From Jacaranda mimosifolia (Eukaryota; Streptophyta; Magnoliopsida; Lamiales; Bignoniaceae): 64,000 nucleotides of DNA. Below, one piece after another: positions 58,590-64,000 of the stretch. Location: NCBI GenBank assembly GCA_018894105.1, contig CM032126.1:8335001-8399000 (forward strand), given 5' to 3'. Under the pieces are notes generated by a model. The model was not told where the DNA came from. It made no database searches and was given only the letters and a program-made list of their open reading frames with translations. The position numbers and the translations under genes were made by a program. Every line of letters begins with the position of its first letter. The first letter of the stretch is position 1.

Positions 58590-59590
58590 AGCTATGATTG
58601 CTTGTGAGACTTATATCATGTTTTAGTGTTTTGGAGATTTTGGGAAATTTTTGGTGTTTTAGAAATATGATAATGAGAGATAAGATTGAGATTGATCATG
58701 AGATAAATTATAATAATTATTGTGATGAGATGGGTTGATGTGATGTGATGTTATTGGTTGTAAGATTTTTTTTAATATATATTTGAGTGATTTGTTTAAA
58801 ATAATGAAATTGCTTTATGAGTTTTAGTTTTAGATTTTGTTTGTGATTTAGAGTAAAAAAAAAATTATAAATAATTTATAAATTTAATGTGCATGAATTT
58901 TTTTAATTTTAAAAAATATATTGTCTATTAATAAGTCGAATTTTGATGTTTTAGAATTGTTTGGGATAACAATATAAAAAAGCTATAAATAATTTATAAA
59001 TATAATAAATCATTTTTAAATTTAAAAAATAGATCTTCTATCAATAAGTTGAATTTTGGTGTTGTGGGTTTGTGTGAGATTTGTAATATTGTAAAAAATT
59101 TATAAATTTAATAAATCAAATTTCAAAATTATAAAATTATAATTAATTTATCAAATTTAATAAAAAAATTCAAATTTTCTAAAATATGCATAAAACGTTC
59201 CTTGAAAATGAAAAATTTATAAACACTTATATTCAAAAATAATTAAAAAATCAATTCATAAATTCCTAAAATCTTGAAAAATGGTGGGGGTGGGGGGAGG
59301 CTCAAATCTAGAAATTGCAGGCAAAGACAGAAACTTAATATATTTTAAACTAATATAATAATACTTAAATTATCTATAGTAAGTTTAAATAAATATCTAA
59401 TTCTTAATAAAATTAGAAATACACATCTTCTTATACTTTTAAATAAAAAAAATTTTAAAGTAACAAATTAATATTAACAAAGCATGAAAAATATTAGAAC
59501 AAAAAAAAAACAAAAAAACAAACAAGGAAAGAAAGAAACAAAAAGAAAACAAAAGGAGGGAGAAAACAAAATAGGTTAGCAACTCTCTCA
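58590..59590. mobile_element. AT-rich insertion in the copia pseudogene
   Basis: About 1 kb of very AT-rich sequence with no coding capacity separates copia RT and RNase H remnants. It contains repeats such as AATAAGT(C/T)GAATTTTG(A/G)TGTT (58930 and 59044). TIRs and target duplication were not resolved. Confidence 0.4.
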
Positions 59591-62439
59591 TTATTTTCAA
59601 ACACATAATCCAAGTATGCTACATTCTAAAGACCAAGAAATGGTCTTACATTCAAGCAAACATTGATCCATATTTTGTGTTTTGAGAGTTAGAAAAATGG
59701 GATTCCATCCCAAAAGCAATCGCAGGCTTAAGTATCTATCTCAGGTCATCTCTATACCCAGTATCCTCTTTGATCTACCTAAATCCTTCATCTTAAATTC
59801 TTTACTCAGCTAAGCATTTGAAAATAATCTAAAACATGTTTCTAAAGTCACTTAACATATCATCAATATAAAATAGAAAATAAACAAGGAGACCATTACT
59901 ACACTTCTTATAGTAACACAGCAATCATAAATACTTCTAGCGTATACAATCTAAACAATAAATGTACCAAACCTTTCATACTATTGCATGGGACACTACT
60001 TCAAGCCATACAATAATCTCTTCAAAAAACATGCCTAATTTTCTTTTGCCAAAACAATGTATCTCTCTAGTTGACTCATGTATACCTACTCCTCCAACTC
60101 ACCATGCAAGAATGTTGTCTTTACATCTATCTACTTAAACTCCATATTAAATAAAACTACTATGGCAAGCAACACATGAATTAAAATGCGTTTTACCACT
60201 GGGGAGAACATTTCATGAAACTCAACTCCCTTTCTCTATGTAAAATCCTTCGCAAAAAATTGCGCCTTATAGTGAGCATCCTCATTCACTAGAATTTCTT
60301 CTTTCATCTTGAAAATCACTTGCATCCAACAAACTTTTGCCCTTTAGGTACATCAACCAATTCTAACATACCATTCTTGTGTAGAGACTCAATTTCTTCG
60401 CTCATAGTAGCCATCTAGTTATCAAAATATGGGCTCGAAATGGCCTCTCTATCCATGACTATGTTATCTCCCACAAATTTCTCATTCAAACTCGGCGCAT
60501 AAGCAACCAAATTTGAATATCTCAACTATTATGGTGATTTGATCTGTCTCTTCCCTCTACTGTGAGCCATATAATAGTTCTATAATGACTCAATTCCTCA
60601 CTGTTGTTTAGGTGAAAAAGAGCTCCATCTTTTCCCTAACACCTCGTTGACTACTATCATCTTTGTCATGCCCCAACTCAATAAAATAAAAATAATTTCT
60701 ATATACAAATCAATGAATGAAAACTACAACTAAAGAGTTTCTCCTTATCTCTTAACCTTGGTAATTCTTTTTCACATCTAAAAATGTTAACAAAAGAGTG
60801 AGCTCGGAAGCCCAGAAAGTATTTTAAAAATGTCTAAGATATAAAATATTCAATAATTCAAAATAAATTGTGATGACTTGTAACCAATATTACCATATGA
60901 TTGTAACCTCAAAATTAGTGGATAATGCAGAAGCCACCATAAGAAGCTTACAAAATATTCAAAAATAGTTTCAAGCTGTCATATAATAAAGATACCACAT
61001 CATATAACAAAATTATTATAGTTAGCATAGCTATGCAAAATGTATTTATATGTGCATAGGATTATAATGTAACCTCCCATACTAAAAAATATTTTTAATA
61101 TTAAACATAAGTAAAACATTCACCTTGCTCTACTCTTATAAAGTTAAGAAGAAAGCACACCTTCAAGTTTCTTTCTCTTCTCTTCTTTCTCTAATATTCA
61201 CTCTCTATCCTCTAATATACTCTCAATCGACAAAGCAAGTATGTCCTCACATATTTTTCAATATATGCATATATATAGTCTAATTATGTATTTCATAAAG
61301 TAATTTACATTATTACACTTTTAAGACTCCACTATTCCTCATTCTTAAGTAAAAGATGTACCTCTACATATTTTTGAATAAAAATGTCATCACTTTATAT
61401 TCCTAATTAAAGATGCACCTATATTTATTCTTGAATTAAAGTGGCATTACACCATATTCAAATTCTTTGATTAAAATGACACTACTAAGTAAGATGTGCC
61501 ACGATCCCCATGTATAAACCTAATTTATCTTCTTTAGGAAATAGAGCATCTAAAATGTGAATCCAACCTCAACCTAATATTTTGTTTTATTTTTTTAAAT
61601 GCACATACCATTACAGGTGAGAATTACAGGATAATGATTATCTTAAAATGTTAATACATTCTAGCTTGTCCTATTTAAACCATAACATGATAACATAGTC
61701 GGCCTATATAGAATATAAAACAGAAGGTGGACCACCATATTTTATACAATCAAAGCTAACAAAAGATCCACTCTAATATTTACATATTTGGTTCCTATAT
61801 TGTGTCAAAGTCCTTGCCCTGCTCCTCGCCTTTCGTTCTTAGAGGAATTGAAATAGATAAAAGACATAAGTTGCAAATACAACTTAGTGAGGCAGGTGTC
61901 TGTGTATATATGTTTTTGAACCTAGATATTAGTTGACTTATCATTATACTATGTATGCAATGACCTGTACGATACCGAATAAATCATCTAACAATGTAGG
62001 CTATAGCTAAAGATTGTTGATGTTGTCACCCTTATCTCACTGGACATGATTAACTCAATCACTCCAGACAAGGCGTGACCTTGCCATCGGTAGATATGCC
62101 CGAGATCATGCCAATCCTACGAGCTATGACCCCTTCTCACCATGACAGCTCCAGTCATGCATTTATGGGGAATAGGCCATGAGGCGCACACATCCTACTC
62201 GGCAAGCCCAATGCCGCTCGAATAGTTTGTGCCATGCTCATGCCGAATGGGCTCAATTGTCACAATTTCAAAGCACAGTACGATAAACATGATATCAAAG
62301 TCAAGCAATCAAGGTGAGATAAAGTACTACACCTCTATGAGATGGACTAGCATATTCATGTCGATGCACCTTTCAATTATCTAGGCATACTATATTGCAT
62401 GCATAATGACATGAAGATCAACAAAAGATAATGATGTGA

Positions 62440-62530
62440 ATGTGTTTCTTCTTCTTCTTCTTCTTCTTCTTCTTCTTCTTCTTCTTCTTCTTCTTCTTCT
62501 TCTTCTTCTTCTCCCTCTCTCTCTCTCTCT
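62440..62530 (+). repeat. (TTC)n-(TC)n microsatellite
   Basis: About 23 TTC triplets (62443-62511) are followed by CCCTCTCTCTCTCTCTC. The poly-Phe frame over it is not a gene. Confidence 0.95.
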
Positions 62531-63133
62531 CCTCTTCTCATTTCCATAATAATCATCTCAAATTCATTTTGATTAATTATCTTATTTCTTTAGGTTGTGG
62601 CACTCACCGTGCTTTTCCAAGTGCAGTGTTTCAAGATAAGGCTAACCATTATGCGAGTTGCCTGTCCAAAATAAATACTAAAATTTAATGTAGAGTTCAA
62701 CCAATATACCTTAGTTAGTGAAATGTATGTACTAAGGGCAAGAAGTAATGAATCCTAAAATATAATGAATATCCAAACTTTAACTAAAGAGTATTTCTGC
62801 AACTTTATTGACTATGTCCTCCCTTAACTCTTTGTCTTCCCATTCTACATTTCATTTCCTAAATCTCTTTTATTATTTTGTTTCTATACTTTTTTTCCCC
62901 ATATAATTTATAATTCTATAAATATAAAATACACTTAATAATAAGATATTTTAGTTCCTATTTCTATATGTAACTTTAATTCTCATCTCCAACCAACCAA
63001 AGTATTCTAATCAAGTACTTCTTCAATTTTTCCTCTATAGTTCTTCCTATTTATCATTTAGTAACTCAAAAATTATATCAACTAACATTATGTGGTGATT
63101 TTAGATTTAATACAGCCATAACACTTCTATCTT

Positions 63134-63340
63134 GATACAAATCCTAAAGTTCAAAGGTTAACTATAGAAATGTGATTTTCTTAATTTAACACTTGATACC
63201 AATCCTAAAGTTCAAAGGATAACTATAGAAATGTGATTTTCTTAATTTAATTCTAAACCATCTAGGCTTGAATTAAATCCCTCTATTTTTCTTAATTTAA
63301 TTCTAAACCATCTAGGCTTGAATTAAATCCCTCTATTTCT
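63134..63340 (+). repeat. Two adjacent tandem duplications (61-bp and 50-bp units)
   Basis: A unit with CCTAAAGTTCAAAGG occurs at 63134 and 63195 (period 61). Then CTTAATTTAATTCTAAACCA occurs at 63241 and 63291 (period 50). The second duplication uses the last bases of the first. Confidence 0.95.
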
Positions 63341-64000
63341 GAACCTACTTACACATTTGCAGCTATAAATTTCAGAAAAATATGACCTTTTGCAAGTCCA
63401 AACTTCATAAGTTCTTCCATTTGTCAAGCTATCTTAAGTTTATGTCCAACTCTAATTGGTGTTCACCAAATTAAGCACACAAATCATACATAATTTAAAC
63501 TATAACCTGAATATATATGCTATAGTAAACACATATGATTCCAAATAAACCACTTTAAATGGCTAAAAAATGCTACCTTTTGGAAGCAAGAGTTGGGTTT
63601 CCTTTTTTCTCTATTCTAGCTTACTCATTCTCTTTTCTCTTCCCTATTTCTCTCTCTTTTTCTTTTTTCCATTTTTTCTGCCTAAATATCCCAATTTTGC
63701 TGATAGTAAAGGGCGAAATACTTTTTTAAGGGGGCAATATTTATTAGGCTTGGTCACGTCAAGTTTCCACCAATGTTTTCAAAACCGGACCATATAAAAA
63801 ACTGGCAACATAACTGGATATTGGTTTTAGTAGTTTGATCGGTTCAATCAGTATGACGTCATATTGACGTAATAGTTATATTTAATTTTATAAATATATA
63901 TAATATTTTAATATTAACAAAAAATAAAACTTCCAATAGTATAGAAAAAATATTATTTGAAAAAATTTCAATTCTTACTCATTTTTAAATATGTTCTTTA

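Larger units (their letters stand above)
57760..60663 (-). pseudogene. Decayed Ty1/copia pol (RT-RNase H part)
   Basis: On the minus strand, broken frames give a linker GKTHWWAVKWFIRYLRGF and LVGYADAEI at 58358-58173. RNase H pieces follow to about 57780 (SSVDLS, MALARGMKESIWLKGLI, IDDMG; NTLIKTILGIKFKHYLDLIN). Upstream at 60060-60200, DVKTTFLHGELEE and LKRLLYGLK are classical copia RT motifs, then FYIDDML near 59850. 60200-60450 has EEIESLHKNGMLELVDVPKGQKFVGCK. Between RT and RNase H, about 1 kb of AT-rich sequence (58590-59590) looks like an insertion. It is cut on the right by an LTR-like sequence. The element is very old. Confidence 0.75.
60664..64000 (-). mobile_element. LTR-like sequence (probable gypsy LTR end), open at window edge
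   Basis: It starts TGTCATGCCCCAAC on the plus strand, i.e. ends ...GTTGGGGCATGACA on the minus strand, like the ends of long plant gypsy LTRs and like 44695-44706. The features GAGCTCGGAAGCCCAG (60800) and a GC-rich, CCAATGCCGCTCGAATAG-type region (62030-62290) fit such LTRs. No coding domain was found. The other end was not seen. Confidence 0.4.

Noticed and set aside
62440..62688. Poly-Phe open frame
   Set aside because: It is a translation of the (TTC)n microsatellite.

Overview
This window is plant nuclear DNA, from a eudicot with a TE-rich and probably sizeable genome. It holds two multi-exon host genes with canonical plant splice sites and plant-only architectures. Everything else is plant transposable elements: Ty3/gypsy of the Tat type with two RNase H domains, Ty1/copia, hAT, L1-type LINE, MITE and a tRNA-like SINE candidate. 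The species cannot be fixed from the sequence alone.

Layout. 1-4850: a decayed minus-strand Tat-like Ty3/gypsy element, cut by the window start. About 4805-4915: a tRNA-like SINE candidate. 4917-5778: an AT-rich element with terminal inverted repeats. 6219-26574: a 20.4-kb LTR retrotransposon on the minus strand (element 1 below) with LTRs, PBS, PPT and a perfect CTACT target duplication. Element 1 sits inside a roughly 410-bp MITE. It carries two hAT transposons (16066-18142 in the RT domain; 19503-24279 between gag and protease). It also carries an inverted, LTR-less fragment of another Tat element (about 6690-9785).

26835-38440 is a gene island with two convergent genes. A LAZ1-like DUF300 membrane protein is on the plus strand (CDS 27928-31119, 8 coding exons, 413 aa). 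A von Willebrand factor A protein related to inter-alpha-trypsin inhibitor heavy chains is on the minus strand (CDS 31541-38258, 13 exons, 761 aa). Both coding frames close exactly when the exons are joined. 38440-41315 is intergenic, with a MITE, a 22-nt poly-G run and a TG microsatellite. 41316-44706 is a 3.4-kb solo LTR with TTAGC target duplication. 45695-46124 is a 5'-truncated LINE tail with a 10-bp duplication. 46249-56992 is a second full-length Tat element on the minus strand (element 2; LTRs about 0.76 kb, ATTGT duplication). 57000-60663 is a decayed minus-strand Ty1/copia pol. From 60664 to the window end there is an LTR-like sequence with microsatellites and tandem duplications.

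The most interesting feature is shared by the Tat elements. Between the pol stop and the 3' LTR they carry a tandem-repeat block and a gene in the opposite orientation. In elements 1 and 2 that gene has its own TATA box. In element 1 this cassette lies head-to-head with a second, foreign cassette from the inverted fragment. All the elements are dead: stop codons are frequent and are mostly the kind produced by C-to-T or G-to-A change, as expected of methylated, silenced repeats.
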